From positions 1 to 64,000 of the forward strand of contig JAGRPI010000011.1 of assembly GCA_019449635.1 (NCBI GenBank): 64,000 nucleotides of DNA, in the 5' to 3' direction. Shown here piece by piece: positions 19,421-26,898 of the stretch (positions are counted from its first letter, which is position 1; every line of letters begins with the position of its first letter). Source of the DNA: Candidatus Ferrigenium bremense. Lineage in GTDB: Bacteria; Pseudomonadota; Gammaproteobacteria; Burkholderiales; Gallionellaceae. Both the position numbers and the translations under genes were made by a program. The notes beneath the pieces are model-generated. The model saw only the letters and a list, made by a program, of their open reading frames with translations. It did no database searches and had not been told where the DNA came from.

Positions 19421-20536
19421 ATGAAGATCGGCATTCCAAAAGAGATCAAGACCAACGAGAACCGCGTCGCGCTGGTGCCCTCCGGCGCGGCGGCGCTGGT
19501 GGCGGACGGCCACGCCGTCATCGTCGAGACCGGCGCGGGGCAGGGCAGCGGCTTCGGCGATGCCGAATACCGGGAGGCGGGCGCGCAGATCGCGCCGGAT
19601 GCCGCCACGGTCTGGGCGGCGGCCGACCTGATCGTCAAGGTGAAGGAGCCCATCGAACCGGAATGGCCGCGCATCCGCCCCGGCCAGTGCATCTTCACCT
19701 ACTTCCATTTCGCCGCCAGCGAAGCGCTGACCCGCGCGCACCTCGCCTCCGGCGCGGTGTGCATCGCCTACGAGACGGTCGAGCTGCCGTCTCGCGAACT
19801 GCCGCTGCTCACGCCGATGTCCGAAGTGGCCGGGCGCATGGCCGTGCAGGAAGGCGCGAAATACCTCGAGAAACTCTACGGCGGGCGCGGCGTGCTGCTC
19901 GCCGGCGTGCCCGGCGTCGCGCCCGGCAAGGTGGTGATCCTCGGCGGCGGCGTAGTCGGCGAGAATGCCGCCAAGATCGCCGCCGGCATCGGCGCGCAGG
20001 TCGTCCTGCTCGACATCTCGGTGCAGCGGCTGCGCCACCTCAGCGACATCCTGCCCGTCAACGTGCAGCTGATCCACTCCAACCGCCACAACCTGCTGCG
20101 GCATATCGCCAACGCCGACCTAGTCATCGGCGCGGTGCTGATCCACGGCGCGGCGGCGCCCAAGCTGATCCTGCGCGAAGACCTCAAGGCCATGCGCCCC
20201 GGCACGGTCATCGTCGACGTCTCCGTCGACCAGGGCGGCTGCGTCGAGACGATACGCCCGACCACCCACGAGAACCCCACCTTCATCGTCGACGGCATCG
20301 TCCACTACGGCGTCGCCAACATGCCAGGCGGCGTGCCGCTCACCGCCACGCTGGCACTGACCAACGCGACCCTGCCCTATGTGCAGCAGCTCGCCGCCAG
20401 GGGCTGCAAACAGGCGCTCCGCGAAAATGCCGCACTGCTCAACGGCCTCAACATCATCGATGGAAAAGTGACGCACCGGAAGGTCGCCGAGGCGTTCGGG
20501 CTGGACTATCACCCGGCGGAATCCATTGTCGACTGA
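19421..20536 (+). CDS. ald: Alanine dehydrogenase
   Basis: A 371-residue NAD-dependent oxidoreductase that interconverts L-alanine and pyruvate plus ammonium. The N-terminal [20 protein letters not shown] contains substrate-binding Arg and Lys residues. [10 protein letters not shown] and the Rossmann segment [19 protein letters not shown] with the NAD-binding Asp of LLDIS follow; the C-terminal [19 protein letters not shown] is family-specific. Length is canonical. It is monocistronic, with a repeat hairpin upstream; no Lrp/AsnC regulator is next to it. Confidence 0.95.
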   Translation: MKIGIPKEIKTNENRVALVPSGAAALVADGHAVIVETGAGQGSGFGDAEYREAGAQIAPDAATVWAAADLIVKVKEPIEPEWPRIRPGQCIFTYFHFAASEALTRAHLASGAVCIAYETVELPSRELPLLTPMSEVAGRMAVQEGAKYLEKLYGGRGVLLAGVPGVAPGKVVILGGGVVGENAAKIAAGIGAQVVLLDISVQRLRHLSDILPVNVQLIHSNRHNLLRHIANADLVIGAVLIHGAAAPKLILREDLKAMRPGTVIVDVSVDQGGCVETIRPTTHENPTFIVDGIVHYGVANMPGGVPLTATLALTNATLPYVQQLAARGCKQALRENAALLNGLNIIDGKVTHRKVAEAFGLDYHPAESIVD

Positions 20537-20573
20537 CCCAGCCCGTTGCTTGATTGTTTGTGGTGAATGGCAT

Positions 20574-20594
20574 AAAGTAAGGATTCCTTACTTT
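20574..20594. promoter_or_regulatory. Palindromic operator before the AbrB-PIN module
   Basis: AAAGTAAGGA and TCCTTACTTT are perfect inverted arms around one central base, 19 bases upstream of the antitoxin ATG. Autoregulation by the antitoxin or the toxin-antitoxin complex is the expected use of such a site. This is inferred, not shown. Confidence 0.55.
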
Positions 20595-20613
20595 TGCGAA
20601 TTGGATATCTGCC

Positions 20614-20862
20614 ATGCTTGCCAAGATGACCTCTAAAAACCAGCTCACCCTGCCCAAGAGCGTGACCGCCGCCGTTGGCACGGCGGAATACTTCGACGTG
20701 GAAGCTCGCAACGGCCAGATCGTGCTCACCCCGGTGCGCATCCAGCGTGGCGACGCCGTGCGCGCCAAACTGGCCGAGCTGGACTTGAGCGAGCAGGACA
20801 TTGCCGATGCGGTCGCATGGGCGCGAAAATCGCCTGCAACTAAAAATTCACGCAAGAAATGA
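20614..20862 (+). CDS. AbrB/SpoVT-type antitoxin
   Basis: An 82-residue protein whose N-terminal half has the swapped-hairpin AbrB DNA-binding pattern (MTSKNQLTLPKSVTAAVG, then EYFDVEARNGQIVLTPV). A helical C-terminus would bind and inhibit the toxin. Its TGA overlaps the PIN toxin start by four bases, the standard arrangement for a type II module. A perfect palindrome sits just upstream. Confidence 0.87.
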   Translation: MLAKMTSKNQLTLPKSVTAAVGTAEYFDVEARNGQIVLTPVRIQRGDAVRAKLAELDLSEQDIADAVAWARKSPATKNSRKK

Positions 20863-21293
20863 CCCGTTCCCCACGACCGCCCCGCGTGGTGATCGACACC
20901 AATCTGGTGTTATCCGCGCTGATATTTGCGCAGGGCCGGCTGACGCCACTGCGACACGCATGGCAAGGCGCTCACTGTCAGCCGCTTGTATCAAGCGTCA
21001 CTACCGCAGAGCTTATACGTGTGCTCGCATACCCGAAATTCAAACTCACGGCCGCAGATCAACAGGAGCTGCTTGCCGACTATCTGCCCTATTGCGCCAC
21101 AGTGCGCATGCCCGTCAAGCCACCCGCAACGCCCGCCTGCCGCGACGCGTTCGACTTGCCTTTTTTGCAACTCGCCGTCGCGGGCAAGGCGAAATACCTG
21201 GTAACCGGTGACCAGGATCTGCTGAGCCTCACTGGCCAGTTTGTCTGCCCCATTATTGCCGCAGATCAATTCATCAAAACGCTGAACTTGTGA
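20859..21293 (+). CDS. PIN-domain toxin (putative ribonuclease)
   Basis: A 144-residue PIN-domain protein. The acidic metal-binding set is visible in VVIDTNLVLSAL, TTAELIRVL, CRDAFDLPFLQLAV and VTGDQDLL. PIN toxins cleave RNA; the target is unknown. It is translationally coupled to the AbrB-type antitoxin. The frame is intact and all expected acidic residues are present, so activity is plausible. Confidence 0.88.
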   Translation: MTRSPRPPRVVIDTNLVLSALIFAQGRLTPLRHAWQGAHCQPLVSSVTTAELIRVLAYPKFKLTAADQQELLADYLPYCATVRMPVKPPATPACRDAFDLPFLQLAVAGKAKYLVTGDQDLLSLTGQFVCPIIAADQFIKTLNL

Positions 21294-21299
21294 TTCCGC

Positions 21300-21352
21300 T
21301 GGAACCCAGGAAACAAACACCCCATCGGTTTTGCGCCGTGGGAGAAAAACAG
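21300..21352 (+). pseudogene. Possible C-terminal relic of an ORF6N-type protein
   Basis: One frame reads KHPIGFAPWEKN, almost identical to KRPIGFAPWKEK at the end of the relic near 23650. This looks like the basic tail of phage-related ORF6N/KilA-type proteins. No complete gene surrounds it. The family link is tentative. Confidence 0.35.
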
Positions 21353-21386
21353 TGCTGGCCTATTGAGCTTCTGTGTATAGACAATG

Positions 21387-21415
21387 TTGACACATATGCC
21401 GGGTGCTCCTAAACT
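21387..21415 (+). promoter_or_regulatory. mazEF promoter
   Basis: TTGACA (21387-21392) and TAAACT (21410-21415) are spaced by 17 bases and lie about 30 bases before the antitoxin start. CTGCCGGCAG immediately downstream is a short palindrome that could be an operator. Confidence 0.55.
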
Positions 21416-21445
21416 GCCGGCAGTCCGATTTCTGGAGTACGCATC

Positions 21446-21688
21446 ATGGAAGTCATCGTGAAAAAATGGGGTAACAGCGCGGCGGTGCGCATCCCCGCCG
21501 CGGTCATGGCGGCGGCGCATGTCGAATTGGATCAATCCGTCGAAGTGCGCGAGGAGCAGGGGCGCATCGTCATCGAACCGATCCGCCGCAAGGCATACAA
21601 GCTGGACGAACTGCTGGGCGGCATCACCGGCAAGAACCTGCACAAACCCATCGACACCGGCGCGCCGGTCGGCAAGGAAGTCTGGTAA
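21446..21688 (+). CDS. mazE: MazE-type antitoxin
   Basis: An 80-residue antitoxin with an N-terminal AbrB-like fold (MEVIVKKWGNSAAVRIPAAV) that binds DNA. The C-terminus (KLDELLGGITGKNLHKPIDTG) is the usual acidic-to-flexible MazF-binding tail. The TAA overlaps the toxin ATG by one base (TAATG). TTGACA and TAAACT promoter elements precede it. Confidence 0.92.
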   Translation: MEVIVKKWGNSAAVRIPAAVMAAAHVELDQSVEVREEQGRIVIEPIRRKAYKLDELLGGITGKNLHKPIDTGAPVGKEVW

Positions 21689-22029
21689 TGGCGCGCCGCT
21701 TCGTGCCGGAAGCGGGCGACATCGTCTGGCTGGAATTCTCCCCGCAGGCCGGCCACGAACAAGCCGGGCATCGCCCGGCGCTGGTACTCAGCCCCGCCGC
21801 CTACAACAGCAAGACCGGCACCATGCTGTGCTGCCCGATGACCACGCAGATAAAAGGCTACCCGTTCGAAGTCATCATTCATGGCAAAGACGTAAGCGGC
21901 GCGGTGCTGTCCGACCAGGTCAAGAATCTCGACTGGCGCGTCCGCAAGGCTACGCCCAAAGGTAAGGCATCAGCCGAAGAGCTGGACGAAGTGCGTGCCA
22001 AAATCGCCGCGTTGCTTGGGATGCGGTGA
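21688..22029 (+). CDS. mazF: MazF-type endoribonuclease toxin
   Basis: A 113-residue MazF/PemK toxin, expected to cleave mRNA at short sites. Family motifs GDIVWLEFSPQAGHEQAGHRPALVLSP and LSDQVKNLDWRVRKA are intact. It is coupled to mazE. The last 130 or so bases have a near-identical truncated duplicate at 23195-23323, which shows that this toxin type was once present twice in the island. Confidence 0.93.
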   Translation: MARRFVPEAGDIVWLEFSPQAGHEQAGHRPALVLSPAAYNSKTGTMLCCPMTTQIKGYPFEVIIHGKDVSGAVLSDQVKNLDWRVRKATPKGKASAEELDEVRAKIAALLGMR

Positions 22030-22061
22030 ATATAGACATCGAGAAGCATTTACCTACTTGA

Positions 22062-22116
22062 TGTCGCAAATTGTGACCTCAAGTTTAAGATCGCAATTTG
22101 CGACCTTGGCCTGAAA
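22062..22116 (+). pseudogene. Relic with SQIVTSS-type coding repeats
   Basis: The frame reads LMSQIVTSSLRSQFATLA then stops. The LRSQxVTS pattern is characteristic of ORF6N-type phage-related proteins, where it can occur in tandem. No upstream domain remains. A short frame that follows (ATG at 22134) starts MNKDQLKELEA, reminiscent of a type I methylase N-terminus, then loses similarity. Both are best seen as relics. Confidence 0.35.
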
Positions 22117-22178
22117 TTGCAAGAACAGGACTCATGAACAAAGACCAACTCAAGGAACTGGAAGCCGCCAAGCCCGGA

Positions 22179-22208
22179 ATGACGGCAAGAAGCGATGCAA
22201 TGTATAAT
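22179..22208 (+). promoter_or_regulatory. Promoter of the small-antitoxin/Fic module
   Basis: A perfect TATAAT lies at 22203-22208, with ATGACG at 22179-22184 as a weaker -35 at 18 bases. The antitoxin ATG is about 70 bases downstream. Confidence 0.45.
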
Positions 22209-22276
22209 TCCGGCAACAACACCCACCGCGCCTCTCCACGATGCGCATTAAGTGGGCTACTTATTCGGAGACAACC

Positions 22277-22435
22277 ATGCAGATAACTGCCAGCCTGAAT
22301 AAAAAAATCAGCAAAGCTGTTCAGACCTCCATGCAGATCGAAGGCTATAAACCCACAAAGTCGCCCGCCATCAAGGCACAGGTCAAGGCCCTCATGGAAC
22401 AGCACCGTGTCCAAGTATCAGTTCCACGCAAGTGA
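22277..22435 (+). CDS. Small VbhA/YhfG-like antitoxin of a Fic toxin
   Basis: A 52-residue helical protein just before and overlapping a fic gene. It contains SMQIEG (Ser18, Glu22, Gly23), an exact match to the (S/T)xxxE(G/N) inhibitory motif of class I Fic antitoxins. In those proteins the Glu pushes into the ATP site and blocks AMP transfer. Length and position also fit. The two frames overlap by 29 bases, so translation is coupled. Confidence 0.75.
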   Translation: MQITASLNKKISKAVQTSMQIEGYKPTKSPAIKAQVKALMEQHRVQVSVPRK

Positions 22436-23042
22436 TATCTACCTTCCCGGCACGGACATCCCCAGAAACCGCTTGGGGATAACCGAGCCGGAACTGCTGC
22501 ACGAAGTCGAAGAAACGCTGTTGCAGCAGGCATACCAAACCTTCATCGCCGAATGCGAACCTACCACCCGCTTCGACGAAACCTTCTTCAAGTCCTTGCA
22601 CAAAAGAACCTTTGAAACGCTCTACGACTGGGCGGGCGTGTACCGCACAGTGGACATGAGCAAGGGTGGCTCCATGTTCTGTCGCGCCGCCTATCTTGAA
22701 CAGGAATCGCAGCGCATTTTTCGCCAACTGAAAGAAGAAAGTTTTTTGCAGCAAGGCAGGGATGGGCAGCCGGAAAGATTCGCCGAACGGCTGGCGCACT
22801 ACCAATCCGAATTGATCGCGCTGCACCCTTTCTACGAACTCAACGGACGCATCACCCGATTGTTCTTCGACCTGATAGCCGTTGCCAACGGCTATGCCCC
22901 GATTGATTACAGCAATGCACTGGCCGGGCAACCGATGAATGCCTATGTGCAAGCCTCCATCGCCTGCGTGCAGCAAGCCGATCCGCAACAGCTCTATCAG
23001 ATCATCTTGCAGGGGTTGACCAAACTGGATGCCACCGCATGA
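22407..23042 (+). CDS. fic: Fic-domain toxin (putative AMP transferase)
   Basis: A 211-residue Fic protein starting at GTG 22407 inside the antitoxin gene. The N-terminal KYQFHASDIYLPGTDIPRN and FDETFFKSLHKRTFETLYDWAGVYRTVDMSKGG-type segments are typical of class I Fic toxins. The catalytic loop reads HPFYELNGRITR: His, Asn, Gly and Arg are kept, but the usual first Gly of GNGR is Leu. This may mark a natural subfamily or changed chemistry. The target protein is unknown. Confidence 0.88.
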   Translation: MSKYQFHASDIYLPGTDIPRNRLGITEPELLHEVEETLLQQAYQTFIAECEPTTRFDETFFKSLHKRTFETLYDWAGVYRTVDMSKGGSMFCRAAYLEQESQRIFRQLKEESFLQQGRDGQPERFAERLAHYQSELIALHPFYELNGRITRLFFDLIAVANGYAPIDYSNALAGQPMNAYVQASIACVQQADPQQLYQIILQGLTKLDATA

Positions 23043-23070
23043 ACCTGATGGAACCACTGATATGACTACT

Positions 23071-23118
23071 AGCCACCTGACTAACCCAGCAAAAGACGCT
23101 GGGTAAGTCATTGGTTAT
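23071..23118. repeat. Hairpin repeat family B, copy 3 (tandem pair, left)
   Basis: The inner stem here is ACCCAGC against GCTGGGT, a different sequence from other copies but still fully paired, around AAAAGAC. It directly abuts copy 4. Confidence 0.8.
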
Positions 23119-23166
23119 AGTCATTCGACTAGGCGGTCAAACAACGCCCGCCAAGTCGCTGGTTAT
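23119..23166. repeat. Hairpin repeat family B, copy 4 (tandem pair, right)
   Basis: Outer arms TTCGACTA and AAGTCGCTGGTTAT are conserved. The inner stem is now GGCGG against CCGCC, again paired. The loop is longer than in the other copies. Confidence 0.8.
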
Positions 23167-23194
23167 GCCGCGCTATTCCGAATACAGAGGCAGG

Positions 23195-23323
23195 GGTGCG
23201 GTGCTGTCCGACCAGGTCAAGAATCTCGACTGGCGCACCCGCAAGGCTACGCCCAAAGGCAAGGCTTCAGCCGAAGAACTGGACGAAGTGCGCGCCAAGA
23301 TCGCCGCGTTGCTGGTATTGTAA
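23195..23323 (+). pseudogene. 3' fragment of a second mazF
   Basis: It encodes GAVLSDQVKNLDWRTRKAT through to AALLVL and a stop, the C-terminal third of MazF. Identity with the intact gene at 21688-22029 is very high over about 128 bases. The upstream two thirds are missing, replaced by the tandem hairpin repeats. Confidence 0.8.
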
Positions 23324-23479
23324 GAAGCTGTATCCTTCCATGGGCTGAGTGATGTATTGGCGGTATCATGCGCAAGCTGCACGACTGCGAAAGGGTGGCG
23401 GCGAAGTCGCCGGGCACCCACCGGCGTACTCCTCGCGGGTGCAAGCAGAAAGGGGATAGGTGATCACATATTGTGACTA

Positions 23480-23651
23480 CCTCGTCAAACAAAAAAATTA
23501 CCAACTTGAGATGCCAGGTTGACACATCAAACTTGAAGTCACAATTTGTGATTTCAAGTTTAAGATCACAAAAAGTGACCTTACGATTTGGAAGAGGGCA
23601 GAGCCGAAGAAGAAACGTCCCATCGGTTTTGCGCCGTGGAAAGAAAAATGA
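23480..23651 (+). pseudogene. Relic with three tandem LRSQ/VTS-type repeats and a basic tail
   Basis: One frame reads NLRCQVDTSNLKSQFVIS then SLRSQKVTL. This is three degenerate copies of a nine-to-ten-residue unit typical of ORF6N-type proteins. A shifted frame then gives KRPIGFAPWKEK and a stop. The frame change and absence of an N-terminal domain indicate decay. The remainder of 23324-23479 shows nothing recognisable. Confidence 0.4.
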
Positions 23652-23684
23652 TGCTGCACCATTTGCCAGTCTAAAATAACCGCT

Positions 23685-25634
23685 ATGACAAACAAGACAC
23701 CACAAGCCGGGAATGCGCCAGAGCGCCTGCCGCTGACATCAATGGACATGACCGATGCGCTCATCAATCAACTGCGCGACGCCGCGCCGCAGATTTTCAG
23801 CGAAGGCCGCGTGGACTTTGCCAAGCTGCAAACGGCGCTGGGCGAGCACATAGACAGCAACCCGGAACGCTACGGCCTCACCTGGGCAGGCAAGCGCGAC
23901 GCGTTCCGCAACGTGCAAGTGCCCAGCGTCGCCACGCTGCGCCCGCAGCCGGAAGAAAGCGTCAACTGGGACAGCACCGAAAACCTCATCATCGAGGGCG
24001 ACAATCTCGAAGTGCTCAAGCTGTTGCAAAAGCCCTACCACGCCAAGGTCAAGATGATCTACATCGACCCGCCCTACAACACCGGCAACGAATTCATCTA
24101 CCCCGACAACTACCGCGAAGGGCTGGACGAATACCTGCGCTACACCGGGCAATTGGGCGAGGACGGCACCGCCACCAGCACCAATAAAGATACCAGCGGA
24201 CGCTACCACTCCAACTGGCTGAACATGATGTACCCGCGCCTGTTTCTCGCGCGCAACCTGCTGAAAGAAGATGGTGTGATTTTCGTCAGCATAGACGACC
24301 ACGAGGTGCACAACCTGCGGCTACTAATGGATGAGGTGTTTGGGGAAGAGAATTTTGTTGGAAGCTTCATTTGGCATAAAAAACTTACCGGTGGATATGA
24401 CAACAAAAATATCAATAGTCAGCATGACTACATATTGACCTATGCTAGAAGCATACAAAACTTTGATGCGGTGCCAGAAATTAAAGAAAGCAATTACAAA
24501 CTGATTGATGAGCATGGAAAAAAATTCAAGTGGGATAGCTTGTGGAATATAGGCGGGCTAACTTATTCAGCTTCGCTTGATTACCCCATAACAGCACCAG
24601 ATGGTAGTGAGATATGGCCTATTGGAGAGCGTGGTATTGCCTTCTGGTTATGGAGTAGAAAAAAAGTGGAGAGCGAAAGGTCTCAACTTAAATTCGAGAA
24701 GGATAAGAACGGGTTGTGGAAAGTTTATAAGCGAGTGTATGCGTCAGATGGTGTGGTTCCAGGCTCAATGCTGGATAAAGAGATAGTAAAAGGGAATACA
24801 CATTCCTCTGCTGAAATGAAAAATATTTTTGACGGTAATAAAATATTTGATTACGCAAAGCCAACGCCACTTATAAAATATCTCGCAGCGAGAGCAATGA
24901 AGCAAGAAGATATAGTTCTCGACTTCTTCGCAGGCTCTGGCACCACCGCCCACGCGGTGCTCGATCTCAACCAGGAAGACGGCGGCAACCGTCGATTCAT
25001 CCTCGTCCAGCTCCCCGAAAAAACCGATAACCCGCAATACCCAACCATCGCGCACATCACCCGCGAGCGCGTGCGGCGGGTGATCGCGAAGCTGCAGGAG
25101 AATCGTCATTCCAGCGCAGGCCGGAATCCAGTAATTCAAGAAGCTTTTGATTTAAACCCACTGGATTCCGGCCTGCGCCGGAATGACGGCGACTTGGGTT
25201 TTCGCGCCTTCAAACTTGATTCGAGCAATTTTAAAATCTGGCGTTCTGACCAGGCGCCGCAATCCGCCGAGCAACTGGCGGAGCAGTTGAGCCTGTACGC
25301 GGACAATGTGCTGGCGGAACGCGGCGATCAAGACCGCCTGTACGAGCTGATCCTGAAATGCGGGATGCCGCTGTCGGCAAGGGTGGAGGAAATACCTCTA
25401 CCCATTAGCTCCAGCCCTTCGACAGGCTCAGGGCGAACGGCCTGTTCTGTATCCGACGGCAACTTGTTAATCTGCCTCGAACCGCATCTCGACCGCGACA
25501 CGCTGCGCGCCCTGTTCGCGCGCAAGCCGCAGATGGTGCTGTGCCTCGACACCGCGTTCGACGGCAACGATGCGCTGAAAACCAACACCGTGCTGGAAGC
25601 GCAGACGCACGGGATTATTTTCAAGACGGTGTAG
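23685..25634 (+). CDS. mod: Type III restriction-modification methyltransferase (Mod)
   Basis: A 649-residue beta-class adenine methyltransferase that sets sequence specificity for the type III system. The catalytic DPPYNTGN lies near residue 127 and the SAM-binding DFFAGSGTT near 412, in beta-class order. The target-recognition part (DNA about 24330-24920) is clearly AT-rich compared with its flanks, a sign of specificity-domain exchange. Two family-foreign insertions are visible. One (DNA 25104-25189) is a family A palindromic repeat before DLGFRAFKLDSSN. The other (25411-25443) gives SSPSTGSGRTA. Both keep the frame, so activity is possible. Confidence 0.93.
   Translation: MTNKTPQAGNAPERLPLTSMDMTDALINQLRDAAPQIFSEGRVDFAKLQTALGEHIDSNPERYGLTWAGKRDAFRNVQVPSVATLRPQPEESVNWDSTENLIIEGDNLEVLKLLQKPYHAKVKMIYIDPPYNTGNEFIYPDNYREGLDEYLRYTGQLGEDGTATSTNKDTSGRYHSNWLNMMYPRLFLARNLLKEDGVIFVSIDDHEVHNLRLLMDEVFGEENFVGSFIWHKKLTGGYDNKNINSQHDYILTYARSIQNFDAVPEIKESNYKLIDEHGKKFKWDSLWNIGGLTYSASLDYPITAPDGSEIWPIGERGIAFWLWSRKKVESERSQLKFEKDKNGLWKVYKRVYASDGVVPGSMLDKEIVKGNTHSSAEMKNIFDGNKIFDYAKPTPLIKYLAARAMKQEDIVLDFFAGSGTTAHAVLDLNQEDGGNRRFILVQLPEKTDNPQYPTIAHITRERVRRVIAKLQENRHSSAGRNPVIQEAFDLNPLDSGLRRNDGDLGFRAFKLDSSNFKIWRSDQAPQSAEQLAEQLSLYADNVLAERGDQDRLYELILKCGMPLSARVEEIPLPISSSPSTGSGRTACSVSDGNLLICLEPHLDRDTLRALFARKPQMVLCLDTAFDGNDALKTNTVLEAQTHGIIFKTV
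25104..25189. repeat. Repeat family A, short copy inside mod
   Basis: CGTCATTCCAGCGCAGGCC and the inverted GGCCTGCGCCGGAATGACG ends flank about 35 bases of spacer. It is translated in frame as about 28 residues. Confidence 0.8.
25411..25443. repeat. Repeat family H inside mod
   Basis: CCCTTCGACAGGCTCAGGGC and the following GAACGG form the common palindromic motif. Related sequences are at 30256-30345 and 31352-31410. Confidence 0.6.
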
Positions 25635-25643
25635 GAAGCAACC

Positions 25644-26762
25644 ATGCAAAAACAAGCCCCTTGTACTCCGCCCGCGCTTCCGGTCACCGATCTCGACTGG
25701 CGGCGGTTGGTGCCGTTGGTGGGCAAAGCCAATGCCGCGCTGGCACGGTATGACGGCATGTTGCAGGCGTTGCCTAATCCTGCCGTGCTGCTTTCCCCGA
25801 TTACGGCGAATGAGGCGGTGTTGTCGTCCCGCATCGAGGGCACGCAGGCCACATTGGAAGAGGTGTTGCAACAGGATGCCGGTATTGAGCAGGCGCAATC
25901 GCGCCACGCCGACATCGAGGAGATTTCCAATTACCGTGCCGCGATGCGCGATGCCGAGCAGGCTTTGGCGCATCGCCCGCTCTCGTTATCGCTGATCAAG
26001 GGAGTGCATCAACGGCTGATGCAGGGCGTGCGCGGTTCCGACAAAACACCCGGTGAGTTTCGCATCGACCAGAACTGGATAGGCCGCCAAGGCTTTCCCA
26101 TGAGTGCCGCCCGGTTTGTGCCGCCCAATCCGGTGGTGTTGCCGCAGGCTCTCGATATCTGGGCAAATTATCTGGCGTCGGAGGCCGAAGATCCGGTTCT
26201 TCAGGTGGCGGTCGCGCACGCACAGTTCGAGATTCTGCACCCGTTCAAAGACGGTAATGGCCGTATTGGACGCATGCTGATTCCGCTGCTGCTGTTCCAG
26301 CGCAAGACGTTGTCGCGCCCGATGTTTTATTTGTCCGAATATCTGGAAGCTCACCGCGACCAATATTACGATGGGCTGCTGGCGATTACCGATGAGGGTA
26401 ACTGGCAAGGCTGGATCGAGTTTTTTCTGGGAGCGATTGTTTTGCAAGCGGATGCCAATCTGGCCAAGGCCAAGCAAATTCTAGAGTTGTACGATACGTT
26501 GAAGCGGCGCTTTATCGAATCAACACATTCGCAGTTTGCGGTTCCCGCGTTGGATGCGTTTTTTGAGAGGCCGATTTTGAACGCTACCGATTTCAGCCGA
26601 TTGGCGGGGATAGAAAACCGCATGACCGCTAATGGCATCCTCAGCCATATTAAGCAAGACGGGCTGATTATTCGCCTGCGCGAATCTTCGGGAAGAACCC
26701 CCGCCGTATTTGCGTTACCAGCTCTTATCAATATCGCCGAAGGGAGAAAGGTGATCGGATAA
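25644..26762 (+). CDS. Class II Fic protein between mod and res
   Basis: A 372-residue self-inhibited Fic protein. The N-terminal region carries the inhibitory helix motif SSRIEG (Ser61, Glu65, Gly66). The catalytic loop HPFKDGNGRIGR is fully canonical, so AMP transfer to a protein target is likely. A C-terminal winged-helix-like region follows (about 300-365, FSRLAGIENRMTANGILSHI). The ATG lies nine bases after the mod stop, so the gene is cotranscribed with mod. Its presence inside a restriction operon is discussed as a finding. Confidence 0.92.
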   Translation: MQKQAPCTPPALPVTDLDWRRLVPLVGKANAALARYDGMLQALPNPAVLLSPITANEAVLSSRIEGTQATLEEVLQQDAGIEQAQSRHADIEEISNYRAAMRDAEQALAHRPLSLSLIKGVHQRLMQGVRGSDKTPGEFRIDQNWIGRQGFPMSAARFVPPNPVVLPQALDIWANYLASEAEDPVLQVAVAHAQFEILHPFKDGNGRIGRMLIPLLLFQRKTLSRPMFYLSEYLEAHRDQYYDGLLAITDEGNWQGWIEFFLGAIVLQADANLAKAKQILELYDTLKRRFIESTHSQFAVPALDAFFERPILNATDFSRLAGIENRMTANGILSHIKQDGLIIRLRESSGRTPAVFALPALINIAEGRKVIG

Positions 26763-26785
26763 TTGTGTATACCCTGACAACGTCT

Positions 26786-26840
26786 ATGGCATTTGTGTAA
26801 AGTATAAACTGTTTTAGCTTACACAAATGCCATTGTGTAA
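26786..26840. promoter_or_regulatory. Inverted-repeat operator candidate before res
   Basis: ATGGCATTTGTGTAA (26786-26800) and its exact inverse (26819-26833) flank an 18-base AT-rich spacer, and a third TTGTGTAA follows at 26833-26840. AATTGTGTAT at 26761 is a possible fourth half-site. The block occupies the only sizeable gap of the operon, about 60 bases before the res start. Confidence 0.55.
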
Positions 26841-26898
26841 GGTGGACTTAACGTAATTATCGGTTTGGTAGATATGCTGTTGAAAACAGGAAGTAACA

